A stretch of 64,000 bases of DNA. Source: Ashinkailepas kermadecensis (Eukaryota > Arthropoda > Thecostraca > Neolepadidae). Location: NCBI GenBank assembly GCA_034440615.1, contig JAOTOM010002289.1:33287-97286 (forward strand). Direction: 5' to 3'. Position 1 is the stretch's first letter. The number at the start of each line of letters is the position of its first letter. The notes below the pieces were generated by a model. It was not told the DNA's origin. It did not search any database and saw only the letters and a list, made by a program, of their open reading frames with translations. Below, piece after piece: positions 34,343-47,220 of the stretch. The position numbers and the translations under genes are program-made.

Positions 34343-36122
34343 CTGGCGGCCCGGCACAGCGGTCAGAGCAATCGCCTGGAATTCCCACATGCACGTGGGA
34401 AACGACACCTATCAGCAGCTTGTTTCGACCTCCTGCGGACAGGGTTTTGATATTCTTCGTTTAATTCCATCGAACTTTACGGTATACAACTGCAGTGACT
34501 GTTACTCATCACCATGATTGGTTCCTGCATCTGTGCCGTCACAATTACGCCAGCAGACGTGGTGTTCGTCTGTGAATGTCATCTTTTGTCCGCACTTTTT
34601 CCTATCATATTGCTAAATTGTCTCGACGTCATCAGGTGCTGCATGACCACTGCAGTCGATGGGCCCTGAAAATCACCCACGTCATCAGGTGTTTCGATGT
34701 CCCCGCCGGCTACCCTCCACTCTACGAAAGATGAATTCCAGGACACGGGGTCAGAGCGAAGATGTCAGATAGCGGACGTCAGAAGAAAGATGTCAAAGAG
34801 CAGACGCAAAGCTCCAATTTCAGACATGATAGGCTAACGGCACCCGTCAGACCAATGGCAGGAATTTGAAATATGCACTGCACTGGCAATTCAAATGGAT
34901 AAAACTGCTTCTTTTATTAAACCGTCTTGGTCCCAATGGCGAGCAATTTTGGGAGGGGTCCGGCGAAGCAGGTTATTCACTGTTAGCTTCCAGTTCCTGC
35001 TGTCAGCGGAGATATCCACTCGGTGTTGTGGCGCGGGTTGCAGGCCTGTCAGCTGTTGCATCCCTTACCACACACTAGCATCCTATTCACAATAATTACT
35101 TCCTGCAGCCAAACTTACCAAACCAAGCAGCTATGGACCACCAGATCTCAGTCCAGTGTCTTTCAGGGTAGTGGGAGCCACGTAAAAAGCTTCAGTGTCG
35201 CGTGTGTAGAATTTGCCCTGCGTGTCTATTCAGTACACCAAGCTACCATGGTTCCTCAGAGATCACGCTTTCTTCCATTAACCCGGACACGGTCCTACAT
35301 CGCCAGCTATCAGCCTCCTGGGCTACCCTCTAGTTATTCTCTCCTCAATTAACCCAGGCACGGCCCTACACTCCTAGTCAGTGATTCCAGTGATTAGGCA
35401 CGGTCCTACATAGCCAGTTATAAACTATTCGTGAAATAGGGTAGAATATACCACTTCCTGAACACTGAATCAACATCCTTCCAAAAAAAGCATCGATATC
35501 TTGCTTCTCGATGCGTTTTTACGAAGTCTACATGCCTCGCCTCTTACAGTTTCTCGTTTATAAGTACCATAGTTATGTTCACCATAACGGATAGGCAGAA
35601 ACACTCGTAACGTAATTACAGATAAATGGATCACCTATAATGTGGTCTGTTATACAATCCCAGTTATAAACACAGGCATTGTCCACAAGAGGGTGTAAAC
35701 ATGAGCGAGCGCTTGGGTCAAAATTGAGTTTGAAAGACATAACAGGTATTTCACATCACATTATGTCCATGGCGAATTCTTACATCCTACTGCATCTGTC
35801 TTGACATCTCACAACTAAAGAAAAACCGTTATTTGAGCGCTGCTACTAGCTAACCGCCTCCTGTGTTACCATCTGGTTACCTTCATATCCATTAATATGC
35901 ACTCAGCATCCTCCACCGACCTTTGAGGGCATCACACTGACCTATTGACTATACACTGTTGAGGATCAACTCACTCGATATCCCGATTATCTGCAGATGA
36001 ATGAAAGGCTGCTCTTTCATTTGCTCCAACTCGCTTTCCCCTCACCCGAGCCTGCGCCTCCACCACCGACCGACGCGAGCGACCTCATCCCGCCTCACCC
36101 TACCCATCCCCCCACTACCGAC
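34343..36122 (-). other. Zinc-finger gene intron G-H
   Basis: Holds copy 2 of the dispersed repeat (35,430-35,860) and a local repeat of CACGGTCCTACA-type words at 35,280-35,415. Confidence 0.6.
35430..35860 (+). repeat. Dispersed repeat element, copy 2
   Basis: Collinear with 7,858-8,340 over its whole length, diverged by substitutions and small gaps; see that entry. Confidence 0.65.
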
Positions 36123-36773
36123 CTTTGAGGGCGTCCTGCTCCTCGCGCACGCGCTGCAGCACCAGCTGCTGCCGCTCCAGCGTGGTCAGCTCGGGCGGGC
36201 CGGTGTAGACGGCGCGTGCCGGCTGCCGGCCGGCCGGCTCGCCGCCGGCCTGGCTGGGCGATGCGGCGCGCGACTCGCCGCCGGACACGAGCGCGCTGGC
36301 CGCCTGCTCGGCCGGCGGCGGCTGCATGCCGTGTCGCTTCATGTGGTTGCAGAAGTTGGGGTAGTACTTGACCGAGTAGTCGCACACCGTGCACGTGTAC
36401 TTGCTCTGCACGCTGTGCAGGCTGACGTGCTTCACGTACTGCTCGCGCTTCTCGAACGCCGACGGACACTTGCGGCACTTGTAGCGCTTCTCGCGCTCGC
36501 GGCCGTACCGGTCCAGGATGGTCGGGTACGCGAAGTCCGGGTTGCCGGCGCGCTCGGCGTAGTACGGACTGCTCGGGTCCATGGCGGCCGGCGCGAAGCG
36601 CATCACCTTGCTGGACGGAATGCTATCCTCCTTGAGGCTGCCCAGGTGCTCCTTCTCGTAGTCGAGCTTGCGCTTGAGCAGGTCGACGCCCGACATGGGG
36701 AAGAGGTCGCCGGCGGGAGCGCGCATCCGCGCCAGGTCGGCCTCCGGCGAGTAGCGGCGACTGCCGGTGATGC
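36123..36773 (-). CDS. Zinc-finger gene exon G
   Basis: 216 codons between split Gly and Ala codons; acceptor TTGCCGCAG, donor AAAG|GTCGGT. If the intron is retained the frame stops two codons later. Starts ITGSRRYSPEADLARM, with a charged region (LLKRKLDYEKEHLGSLKED), then two fingers, YKCRKCPSAFEKREQYVKH- and YTCTVCDYSVKYYPNFCNH-type, and a Ser/Ala/Gly-rich linker ending in a predicted helix (LERQQLVLQRVREEQDALK). Confidence 0.85.
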
Positions 36774-37140
36774 CTGCGGCAACACGAGCGAGTTCAGATC
36801 AGGCTGTGAGCCACTACTGTAGCAGGCTCAATTAACGATCAATGCGGGTGGTGATTCAATACCAAATCACACGAAATCACTCTCCGACACGCACACCCAA
36901 AGGGTCTTGGCTGTAGTCCCCACCCTGAGTGCTTTCCCTTCACCAAAAACAAACGTTGAGTACTTGTCTTTTAACTCACCACAGCACAAATATATTCCGC
37001 CGACAGCTGGCGCTATAGGGGTCTCGGCCCTGCCAAACCTACTGGATCAAGCCTACGCGAAAAGACCACACGGAACACTGACAACCACCACACTCAACAC
37101 ACACAATGCAGCAGCGATACAGCAGGTGGCGGACAGGTAC
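36774..37140 (-). other. Zinc-finger gene intron E-G
   Basis: Short intron of 367 bp, donor CAG|GTACCT; nothing else visible. Confidence 0.7.
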
Positions 37141-38557
37141 CTGCCGGGTCGGCCTGGCTGTGCAGGTTCAGGTGCTGCACCAGGTTGCCGTACGTCTTGA
37201 CGGCGTAGTTGCAGCGGTCGCAGCGGAACGGCCCGGAGCTGCCGTGCAGCGACAGGTGGTACTTGAGCGTGGCGTCCTTCACGAAGCGCGCCGGACATTT
37301 GGCGCACGCGAACCGCTTCACCTTGGACGGCTTGGCGTGCGGCGACGGCGACGGCGACGGCGTCGTCGTCTGCGGCGACAGCTGCTGCTGCTGCTGTAGC
37401 GGCTGCTGTAGCGGCTGCTGTAGCGGCTGTTGTAGCGGCTGATGTGGCGGCTGCTGCTGCGGCGGGTGCAGACCAGCGACAGGAAGGGCAGCAGCGGCCA
37501 TTGGAGGCGGCGTGGCTGGTGGCTTCTTGACCGCCGGCGGGGTGGTAAGCATAGTCTGCGGAACAGCCGTGGGCGGCTGCGGCGCGCCGCGCGGCGGGTG
37601 GTCAGGCGAGCACGTGTAGATGACGAGCAGCGAGCGCGTCCGCTCCCGGTACTCCTCGGAGTGCACCTTCAGGTGAGCCAACAGGTGCGGGTGCTGGCGC
37701 GCCGTGTAGCTACACTTCTGGCACGTGAACGGCAGGTTCATGCCGTGGAAGCGCGAGTGGATCTTGATCTCGTTGTCGTGGAAGAAGCGCGCCGGGCAGT
37801 GCTGGCAAAAGTAGAGGATCCGGTCGGGCTGAGCGCCGGCCGCCGGCGCCGCGCTCGTCGTCGGCGTCGACGCCGGCAGCGGCGCCGCCACCGTCTTATC
37901 GACGACCACCTCCACGTCGGCGGCGGCGTCCTCGCCCAGGATCTGGCGCAGCTGCTGCTCGTCGCTGCTGCGCATGTCCACCACGGCGTGGATCTTGCCC
38001 AGCCAGTAGGTGTGCACCTTCAGGTGGCCCGACAGCACGCCCGCGTTGATGCACACGTAGTTGCACTTGGTGCAGCGGTGCGCGTAGCCGGCCAGGTCGC
38101 GGTCCGTGTGCATCTTCTCGTGGTCCTGGATGTTGCTCTTGCGCAGGTTCACGTGCGGGCACTGGCGGCACTTGAACATCTTGAAGAACTTGCCGCCGCG
38201 CGACACCCACACCAGCGGCACCTCGGCCAGCAGCCGGGTGTCGGCGTCGCGCAGCGTCGGCCCGGCCACCGTGCTGCGCTCCGGCTTCAGCAGGGACCGG
38301 CGCGGCCTGTCGGTGCCCGCCGCCGCCGGCTGCAGCCCGTGCAGGCGCGCGTGCTGCACCAGCTGGCTGCGCTGGGCCGCGCTGAAGCTGCAGGCGGGAC
38401 AGCGGAACGGCACGCCGCGCGGCACGTGCTGCTGCCGGTGCTGCAGGAACGGCGTCTTCTGGTCGGTGGCGTACGGACAGTGCGCGCAGCGGAACGGCTT
38501 GTTGGCGCTCTGCGTCTCCGCCGGGCCGGCGCGCACGAACTCCAGCGGCTCCTGCTG
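37141..38557 (-). CDS. Zinc-finger gene exon E
   Basis: 472 codons plus one base; acceptor GCGCCCGCAG (CAG repeated, so the exact site could shift by 3), donor GCAG|GTACCT. Eight C2H2 fingers in four pairs: FRCAHCPYATDQ and FRCPACSFSAAQ; FKCRQCPHVNLR and HRCTKCNYVCIN; YFCQHCPARFFH and FTCQKCSYTARQ; FACAKCPARFVK and FRCDRCNYAVKT. Between the third and fourth pairs is a Pro/Ala/Gln-rich linker with repeated QQPL units encoded by a 12-bp repeat at about 37,390-37,440. Confidence 0.88.
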
Positions 38558-39301
38558 CTGCGGGCGCCAGACGGGCGTGACGTCACTTGAGGGCTACCAG
38601 GAGTCGTGACACCGAACGTCGTACATGGGACAGGGAAACTGTTGAGAAAAACAATTGTTTGCTATGCCAGTGGTATTAACCAGCAGAAACCAATTACTGG
38701 CAAAAACTGCTAATCCCGCAGCGGACCACCTTACTGGGTGGTCTTATATATTATATGTAGTATACATCTGGAATCCGGAGGTTCTCCGGTTCCAGAATTA
38801 CAAACCTGCCATGGTATCCTGTGCAAGGTTGGTGTGTCTTGACAGCAAATGTTTTTGCCAGGTCCGTGGTACTAACCAGCTTATGCCAGCAGCGTGTCAA
38901 CCATTGTCGTACACCGTACCATACCGTCTCACGTCACCGCATGGCCTCGCGCCAACACGTTGGCGCCAACACACAAACGCAACTGGCCGACGCAATGGCC
39001 GCCAACATCTGACGTTTAGTGATATCTACCCGGGAGTGGACCAACTATCTGCGAAGTGAGAGAACAAAACCAGATTTGAAGTTGTTCTTCCGATGCGACC
39101 TCATGGGCCTAATCTCGACAAGCTCAGCATCGTTGAGATACGAACTCCGTCCCGTTCCCTCCCCAGCGAATTTACTGTCAAACTCCAAACAATCTACTGC
39201 AATCGGCAGCCGGAGCCGAAAACACCGCATACGCGACCGAGTCTCGAACCGACGACGCTCGGTTCACGGGCGCCGCTGTCGCCGACCGTCCCCGGCCATA
39301 C
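38558..39301 (-). other. Zinc-finger gene intron F-E
   Basis: No repeat or additional exon recognised. Confidence 0.6.
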
Positions 39302-39416
39302 CTGCTGGGAAGTGGCGGGCGAAGTCGCCAGGTCGCCCGTGCTCTCGCGCGCCTTCTGCGACAACAGCTGCGCTGGTGACGTCACGCCGTGCAGGATCAT
39401 GTGATCACACAGCGCC
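39302..39416 (-). CDS. Zinc-finger gene exon F
   Basis: Thirty-eight codons after one base that completes a Lys; acceptor GGCCGGCAG, donor CAGCAG|GTATGG, phase 0. It begins ALCDHMILHGV, which supplies the two His of the finger begun in exon D, giving C-x2-C-x12-H-x3-H. The rest is a linker (SPAQLLSQKARES). Confidence 0.75.
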
Positions 39417-40491
39417 CTGCCGGCCAAAGTCACGTGACAGTGCGCGCGGGCACGTGCAGGCAGTCAGGCCGCGCCGGCGGACATGTCTTGTGGACGTGGT
39501 GTACGAGAGGGTGGGGCGGGCCACACCAATACAACAAACAGTGCTTCCACATAATGTTCAGAGATAGCTCCATGCTTCTCATCACGCCACCAGGAGGGAT
39601 TATTTTGCGCCTTTGCTCTTCCTGTTGCATCCTTATTCACTTCGACATGCATTCCCTTCGACATGATGGTCCCGCCATTTTCAGGGGAGAAACGTCAATT
39701 GCCGCGCGACACCCAGCTTGGTTTCAGGCTGAATGTCGTGAAATGGCCACTCTTTACAGCGACAATGCAAGCGGACTCATAGACACGGACGGCCTGCAGG
39801 GGGCATCTGGCAGCGAAGATGGCCGCTGGTGGGGAGAGAGGGGGAGGCAGTTGGAGTCTGTGCAGGTTTCCAGCAGTGATGCCACTCGTCAGGATCACGG
39901 ACAGCATGACATTGACCGGAGAACACGCTCGCCCCATAGCCCTGGCAGCATCAGCGGCCCCGAGACCGCACCGTAGCCCAGCTGCAGATCACAACCGCGA
40001 CGGCCCCGAGTTAGTTATTTGGGCTTTAGGGCGCGTCGACTATGGCCACATTGCACCCACTACCGCGCCGTAGCTGAGCTTCAGATCGCAACGGTTACGC
40101 TGTGGCCGCTATGGTTCGCCATCGTCACAATCGCGTTTTTTTATTATAAAGTTTGCATCTCAACCGGCTCAAAAGTGCCGTGATTGCTCATTTGGCTGAT
40201 CACCACTAAAGCAATGCTTGTCGGAGTTCTCTCGGTGACAGAGGACGGCATATCAGCACCAGAGGCTACTCTCTGACGAGAGGAGCCTCGGAAACTGGTC
40301 TAAGATGCGGATATAAAATTGTCCTCTCCACGCATGGTGGCGCAATCGCTTAACACGACGACAGCGCTACCATTGCGTCCGCTCTGCAGACAGCCCCGGG
40401 TGGATTTGCGGGACGTTACAACAGTAAGGCACGGAGAACGCGCCATGCCACCTATCGCATTCACGCTGCTCTTGCAGCCACCATGACCCAC
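39417..40491 (-). other. Zinc-finger gene intron D-F
   Basis: Contains copy 6 of the dispersed hairpin-like motif at 40,012-40,065. A frame running on from exon D stops at about 40,461. Confidence 0.6.
40012..40065 (+). repeat. Dispersed hairpin-like motif, copy 6
   Basis: GTTAGTTATTTGGGCTTTAG, then GGCGCGTCGACTATGGCCAC; the right part is more diverged than in copies 3 and 5. Confidence 0.6.
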
Positions 40492-40642
40492 TTCTTGCTG
40501 GCCACGTAGTAGGGGCAGAACATGCACTTGAAGGTGGCTCCCGGCTGCGGCGTGTGGTGCTGCATGTGCGCCGATATCGTCTCGTCCGTATTGGCGCACG
40601 TGTAGGAGCATATGTCGCACCGGAACGACGCACCGCCGGCGG
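40492..40642 (-). CDS. Zinc-finger gene exon D
   Basis: Forty-nine codons between split codons; acceptor CCGCCTGCAG, donor AAGAA|GTGGGT. It carries one full finger (FRCDICSYTCANTDETISAH, then MQHH) and the first half of another (FKCMFCPYYVASK), completed in exon F. The GTGGGT donor was chosen because it alone gives both the correct phase and canonical finger spacing. Other nearby GT sites put the His pair out of frame or too far away. Confidence 0.75.
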
Positions 40643-40870
40643 CTGCAGGCGGCAGTGGTCGGACGTCAGCGCAACACAGCACGCGCGCAACACGACACGC
40701 ACGCAACACGACACGCGCGCAACACAGCACGCGTGCAGCACGACGCAAATGCCTGTCACAGGAACGCCTGGTGGACGAACGGCAAATCGATTGGTGCATG
40801 CATTGCATTCAACCGCAACGCAAAACAGGACGGCGGACAGGCAGTGCTGGGACTACTCGAAAGCACTCAC
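40643..40870 (-). other. Zinc-finger gene intron C-D
   Basis: 228 bp with a short repeat of ACACGACACGCACGCAA-type words at about 40,675-40,745. Confidence 0.7.
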
Positions 40871-41009
40871 CGTTGTCGCCCTGTTTGTTGACCACCGAGA
40901 TGGTGACGTCAGAGCCGGGCTTGACCGCCTCCTTCGGATCGCCGCCCTCCGACTCGGTCGTGTTTTCAACCACCGAAATGTTGCCATTGTGCTTCATGCG
41001 GCAGTGTCG
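40871..41009 (-). CDS. Zinc-finger gene exon C
   Basis: Forty-six codons plus one base; acceptor GTGCGACACAG, phase 0, donor AACG|GTGAGT. It begins RHCRMKHNGN, the His-x4-His end of the finger whose Cys pair lies at the end of exon A or B. The remainder (ISVVENTTESEGGDPKEAV, then VTISVVNKQGDN) is a linker. Confidence 0.82.
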
Positions 41010-42839
41010 CTGTGTCGCACCGGTGACGGGGTTATGGACGGCACTGCAGTGTGCATCGCTCGGCAACCGAGCGGGCGCCTACACTCGTGTCTGAGCTGCG
41101 AGCCAAGCGACCGTTGGCGAAATCGGTGGACATTGCGGCGGCGTGACCATACATGTTGTTTGCAATGTAAAATATTCAGACAACTAGATCATCAAAAGAA
41201 CACGCAGGGAAACAATCTGCGTAACATTTGTTGAATATTTACTTGACTTTTTGCCGTAAGAAATGCAAAGTTAATTTTCACTGTAGTGCCTACCTCCACA
41301 TGTTGAGCTCCGGGTTAAAACCCATTGTTTCCACTTGTCTCATTGCATAGTTACTTTGCTAGCGGCATTTATCACTATTTTTCGCCCCATGTAGCTCAGA
41401 GTGCACACTTCAAGCAATCGCTCCAGGCTTGTAGGAGGCACGGATGAGAGCAGCACAACGCGAAGGGGATTCACATTGTTGACAGGTAATGCTGAAGAGA
41501 AAGAATCAGACAGAACACAGGGACAACACATATGATACACTGGCTGCACATCTTCAGTCAAATTACCATGATCTTATCATGACGCGGAAAGTAGCTTAGG
41601 AGAGGGTGAAGGAAAGCTAAAGAAAAAGACGATTTCGGAGGGTTCAATATAAGTATTAAAAACTACGGAACAAATAGTTATAATATTAATAGTTATAATA
41701 GTTACCATATTTATAAATGAAGCAATTGAGCAATAGCATAACGAATTTCAAGAGCAAACACACCAAACAGACGCTTGGTTCCACCGAGAGGTTAAGCAAA
41801 TCGGGAGCGACCACACTCACTTGACCACCCAATGGGTGCACCATTGGGCGGTCCAGGGTCATTGAGGTCATTAGTCGCCACACAGGCTAAGGTCATTGAC
41901 CCATCATTGCGCATGACCATACAAATACATGCGGGGGCTTCGATTGAGTAAGCTGCTGCATTGTCAATAACAGAAATGGCGTTTTCCATGCAATTCCGGC
42001 GAATTTCAACAGCCAACTTAAACTTAGCCTTCAGGAAAAGTATATCTTGGGGCCAGTTTGCGTGAATGTTTTCAGGCTTCTCCACACTAAACGAAAACAT
42101 TTTCTTCCCTTCACAAGTGCTCATGAGGACTTGCGAACTTCAGGAGAGTGGGGAGCATCGGTGTGAAATCCTCGGTGATTAAGCTGCAGACAAATGCTGC
42201 ATAAATAAACTTTCCAGAAGCATATGTGCGTTTTTCTGGTTTACTTTTACACCATCGCTTTCGAAATGCATACTTTTTATAAGATGTTTGCTAAAATGTG
42301 GTTCTAAACCAGTGGAAAGAAAGCCCAAGGACACGCCACCTTTATTGGCATTGGAATCGTCATTTACGAAGATTTCGGGCGCACCAGTGTCGAACGTATT
42401 TTGTGCACCTACATTTTGCTCCTCACCCGGCCAGAAGTTCAGAATTGGTGAATTAAGCACATTACCACACAGAACAACGTTTGTCGGAGTTCTAGTGGGG
42501 TGTGTGTCTACAGAGAAATAGACCAGGGAGATGCTTGGATTCGAATTTGGTTCGCTATACTGGCAACTCCGACATCGCTCCCACTCAGAGGCAGGACGGG
42601 TGGGTCATTCCACCATCCGGCCAGGCGTTCAAACCTTTCCACAGTTGGGTGGAGAATGGTGCCCAGGAAATGATACATGGGAAATTCGTGTCTCCACCAT
42701 TGATGTGACGATACACTAGACCTTTGGCTGGAAAATCATGCGTTTTGACATCGTATGTCACGTCTTCCTACTTTAACTTCCCGCTCTTGTAATATCCTTA
42801 TAAGAATAATTTCCTACTCTTACATCGAAGCTCAAAATT

Positions 42840-43240
42840 GCTATCCAGTGAATGAATGAAATTCCTTCAGTGAGTGAAAAGTTCCTTCAGCAAATGAACG
42901 AAAACCCTCCGTGAATGACAATTCCTTTCATAAATGAAGGAGTAATCCATTGAAACAAATGAACTTAATGTATGCATTGAATAGACGAAGCTCGGTTAAA
43001 AAAGTGGAGCTCACGCATCTGGACCAATGAATGTTCCTACTTGAATAAATGAAATTCCTTGATTTGAATGAAGGAATACCTGTGTCATTGAATGAACTCC
43101 ATTTGGATGAATGAAATTCATTGACTTCAAGGGCAAATTCATGAATTTGAAGGAATACAAAATGCCTCGCTTGAATGCATCTACCTTATTCACTTGAAGA
43201 AATTAAATTTATCCATTTAATTAATAACAACTCATGTATC
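42840..43240. repeat. Degenerate GAATGAA-rich repeat region
   Basis: Loose, recurrent GAATGAATGAAATTCCTT-like words with variable spacing and no strict period. Confidence 0.55.
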
Positions 43241-44200
43241 GAAAGAATGAGCTGGATATATTAGCAAGAATAAGATTCATAGTGAATTCAATTTCTTCAT
43301 TGTGCCTTTGTTAAATAAACGAATTGAGTACAACTACACTGAAAATGAGCCATCCTCAATAACCATCCGCACCCGCGCACTCTTAGACAGGTTTGTATTA
43401 CACTTTATGATGAATTGATGTTTAGGGACATGCATTACACATGGAATGGCATCGTAGGTGACGGAATGTCTCAATTTAAGGGGGAGTACCGGGAAGTTTT
43501 CGGGTAGATTATATCCGTAGGATCAACGTGAAATTATCGGGGTCGAGAGGGGCACAGTGCTGTAGGATGTTCTCCTCCCCGATATGCCGCCTATGAATGG
43601 CACGTTCTCAACTTGAGCATGTGTTGCATGTTATCAAGAACGATAATGTTACGAAAAAAAATATGGAAAGGCAGTGGCTGTCAAATCTATCGTGGGAGTG
43701 AGGAGGATCTTGATCTGGGGGTCTCGGATCCTCCACGTGACCCCAGAATTTCTGGTTTTCTTTCAGACTTTTTGCTCGGTTTACGTATAGGCTTAATTAG
43801 TCTATGTTAGAGACTGAATTGAGATTTTGACCAAACGCCTACATTTTCCTACTTTATCCCCCCTCAAATGCTTAATCATGACACCAACCCAGATGAGCCT
43901 GCGAACCCATCGTAAAATTCTGCTTACCAGCCTGCTTCATTGTGTCCTGTTTGCGCTCGTCTTCTCCACTTCTAATCGGAGCTGGGTTTTAGCCCTGGCT
44001 CGCCGTGGTAGGCGGAGGAACGGAGGAAGCACCAGGGTAAAGTGCCCCACTAAATCCGAAAATATATAATTAACCCTATGACGTTGACCGGAAAGGATCG
44101 ACCAAAAAACTGTTCTGTGTGCCACGAAAATTCGGGTATTATTGTAGATATTCACCACACAAGTTTTATCCACATTTTACCTCAATGAGACAAGCAAATG

Positions 44201-44308
44201 GGTTAGGTTTGGTTTGGTTTGGTTTGGTTTGGTTTGGTTTGGTTTGGTTTGGTTTGGTTTGGTTTGGTTTGGTTTGGTTTGGTTTGGTTTGGTTTGGTTT
44301 GGTTTAGT
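44201..44308. repeat. (GGTTT)n tract, about 20 copies
   Basis: Near-perfect pentanucleotide array starting GGTTAGGTTTGG and flanked on the right by GGTTAGGTTACGTTAGG. It looks like a derivative of TTAGG sequence in which the unit changed to GGTTT. Confidence 0.9.
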
Positions 44309-45399
44309 TTTGTCTGGTTCGGTTTGGTTAGGTTACGTTAGGCTAGGTGTTTTTTTTAGCCGGATTTTTTCAATACAAAACTTTGAAATCTTCTCCCCAA
44401 AAATTGATTATTTGTATTCCTCAAGAACAGGTTAGGCTTGGTTTGGTTAGGCTAGGTTATGCTTGGTTTTGTCTAATGACAATTTTTTAGGAAACTTAAA
44501 TTTTCCACATTTTGAAAAGAATATGTTTTCTGATATCAATATGAGTCATTGGGCTAGTTTAGGTTGTCAATTTTTTAGCATTACTTTTATGCTAAAAAAT
44601 GCCGAATTGAAAGCCCCTCTTTAGGTATTAATTTGCCTTCGCATTGAAAAGTAAGCATTTGCAGAAGAAATGAGTTGTCATGTCATGCTGACCACGTTAT
44701 CAACATTGCATTGGAAAAAAAATCCTAAAATTCACCAAATACCTGAAAGCACACATGTATCGAAATTCTGACGTTCACCGCATCTCACACCCCATGCAGA
44801 CCAGTGCAGCGGGCAAAGAGGGACCAAGTCCCTCCAAGTGTAAGGGGATATACCTACCAAATTTCAACTACATATCAACTCCTTTCAGAGGAGATTCGAA
44901 TCCCAGACCTGCAAAGCCCGTGCTACCGATGTCGACGGCTTTGCTCCGCGAAAAAACCTTCAGCGGAATGCTCGGCGAAACGTTTCTGCTGTGGGTGGAG
45001 TCGCGAAATCAGCTGACAAGCGTGTTGGTCGTCATGGCAACGTGCGTAAAGGAAATTGGAGGGCAAAAGTCGAGATAATTGCAGACTTCAATGACCCGTG
45101 ATTTCAATCTAGATTAAGCAAATACTCCCATATTTCGTTCTTCTAATAGATACATTGAACTCCGATGTAAAAGCGCAGTCATAACACTTGTTTTCGAGGG
45201 CCCGAACCGGTGTACATTCATTTGGACCGATTGTAAGCAAAAATCGCATGATTCCACGTTTTAATCAAAATTTACTTAGGTTAACAGGAGGCAGCAGGGA
45301 TGGAGGGTTGTGTACTTTTGGTATTGCCGATGCAACACAAATAAAAATATTGTGTTGCCATCAGTGGTGTCCTGAGAGGGGCAAAGGGAGCAGTTGTCC

Positions 45400-46200
45400 C
45401 ACCCTGAAAGGTTGTGAAGAACCGCGCCGAGGTTCTCGGAAAAATTGCGCCGGGTCCCTTAAAAATACCGCTGGGCCCCAAAAAAATCGCACCGGAACCC
45501 TGAAAATCACATGTGGGCCAAAAAACGCTCACGGACCCCTAAAGATGACTCTAGGGGCTCCAACAAATCGGTGACCGGGATAACTGAAAATACCGCTCGG
45601 GCCCCAAAAAGTTGCGCCGGGCCCCCGAAAATCGCGGTAATGGCTCCAAAAAAGTCGGACCGCGGCTCCTAAAAATCATGTTGTGGGCCCCAAAGGTCGT
45701 GCCAGGCCCCTGAAAGTCACGCTGTGTGCCCCAAAAGGTGCCGGGGTACCTGGAAATCTCGCTGGGGGCCAAGGAGTCTCGCCGGACCACTGAAAATGAC
45801 GCTAGGGTCCAAAAAGACCTGCTGGGCCCTGAAAATCACGCTGGGGGCCTTAAAAGTTCCCACCTGGGCTCCTAAAATCATGCTGGGCTCCCAAAGTCGT
45901 GCAGGGATCTTTGAAAATCAGGATGGGATACCCAAAAGGTCTGGCCGGGCCCCTAAAATCGCACTGAGCCTGGGGGACCAAAAATGTCGCGCTCGGACCA
46001 CTGAAAATCGCGCTAGGGGTTCGACTGGTCGCACCGGAGTCCCAAAAGTCTCATCTGGACTCCCAAAAAAATGAAGCCCGGGCAACGAAAAAGAAACAAT
46101 CCGGATCAGGAAAATCACCCAGGGCCCTCAAAAATCGCGCCAAGTGTCTCCAAAGTTTGTTGGACCCAAAAAACGTGCCGAGGTCGCTAAAACTCGCGCT
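45400..46200. repeat. Degenerate short-period repeat block, copy 2 (inverted)
   Basis: Words such as GGGCCCCAAAAA, TGAAAATCACGCTGGG and CCTAAAAATC repeat every 25-35 bp. The reverse complement matches the style and words of 1,130-2,115. Confidence 0.65.
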
Positions 46201-46979
46201 AGGATCCCAACAAATGACACATGGTAGGCGTGGTGGATCAACATATTTTTTAGCATCAACAAGGCCGACATTTGTTGGCATATTTGACAGAGCGATGGAA
46301 GAACTGCACATGAAGGAACATGTCTATCACGTCCATCTGCAACATACACTGTTCATGCAGAAATATTAGACCATACGCCAGACAGTTATTGGGGGTATAA
46401 TCCCTCAATCTGACGGTTGAGGGGATACCTCCCCTCCATCCCCTGCCCCCTCCCCCCCTTGTGGCGGAGCCCATGATTGCTAGGATACCCTGAAATATAT
46501 GGATCATGCTGTTCTTTGCAAAAGCAACTGATCTTCGGGAAAATTAACATAATTTCTCAAATTGATCAACAATCTGCAAGACAAGGAACGGGGCATAACC
46601 ATTTCAGCCCCTCCCATGGGTGCACCAGTGGAGCCATCAACCAGTATTCAAGGACAGAAAATGAAACATCTATTGCTGATGGCGAGCAAAATATTTGCGA
46701 CCTTTGTAGAGGCTGGGTAGTTTTGTGGTTTCCTCAACTCGGAAAATAGAAAGGAACAAAATGCAAAGGTATTTATTCTGTGGCACCATGTTATTTCTGA
46801 TACTGTGCCACCCAATGTTATGTCATATCTTCGTTCTTTTCATTCGCCAAATAGACATTTCTTATTTACGCAGTGAAAATGTTTTGTTCCAGCGTCACAA
46901 TGGCAATAGCGAATTGCACCAATTGTGATATGCAAGAATATCACGATTCGTTGCTTGACAATGCTACCGGGTGCGTTAA

Positions 46980-47220
46980 CCCAACTTGGGTCATATTGCA
47001 TCTACAATAATATCACAACCAAACTTGGGTCATATTACATCCACAATAATATCAGAACTAAACTTGGGTCATATTCCATCCACAATAATAATGCAATCCA
47101 ACCTGGGCAATATTGCATCCACAATACTATTACAACCTAACTTGGGTCATATTGACATACTCAACAACCCAATCTGGGTTGTTATTAGTGTTATTACATC
47201 CACAATAATATTACAACACA
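46980..47220. repeat. Minisatellite of about 39 bp, about 6 units
   Basis: Units contain AACTTGGGTCATATT and CCACAATAATAT, with substitutions. Confidence 0.8.

Noticed and set aside
37442..38590. 382-codon plus-strand frame
   Set aside because: Antisense shadow of zinc-finger exon E.
40461..40500. Ending the zinc-finger protein by read-through after exon D (stop near 40,461)
   Set aside because: It leaves a finger without its His pair; the GTGGGT donor joins exon F in phase and completes the finger exactly.
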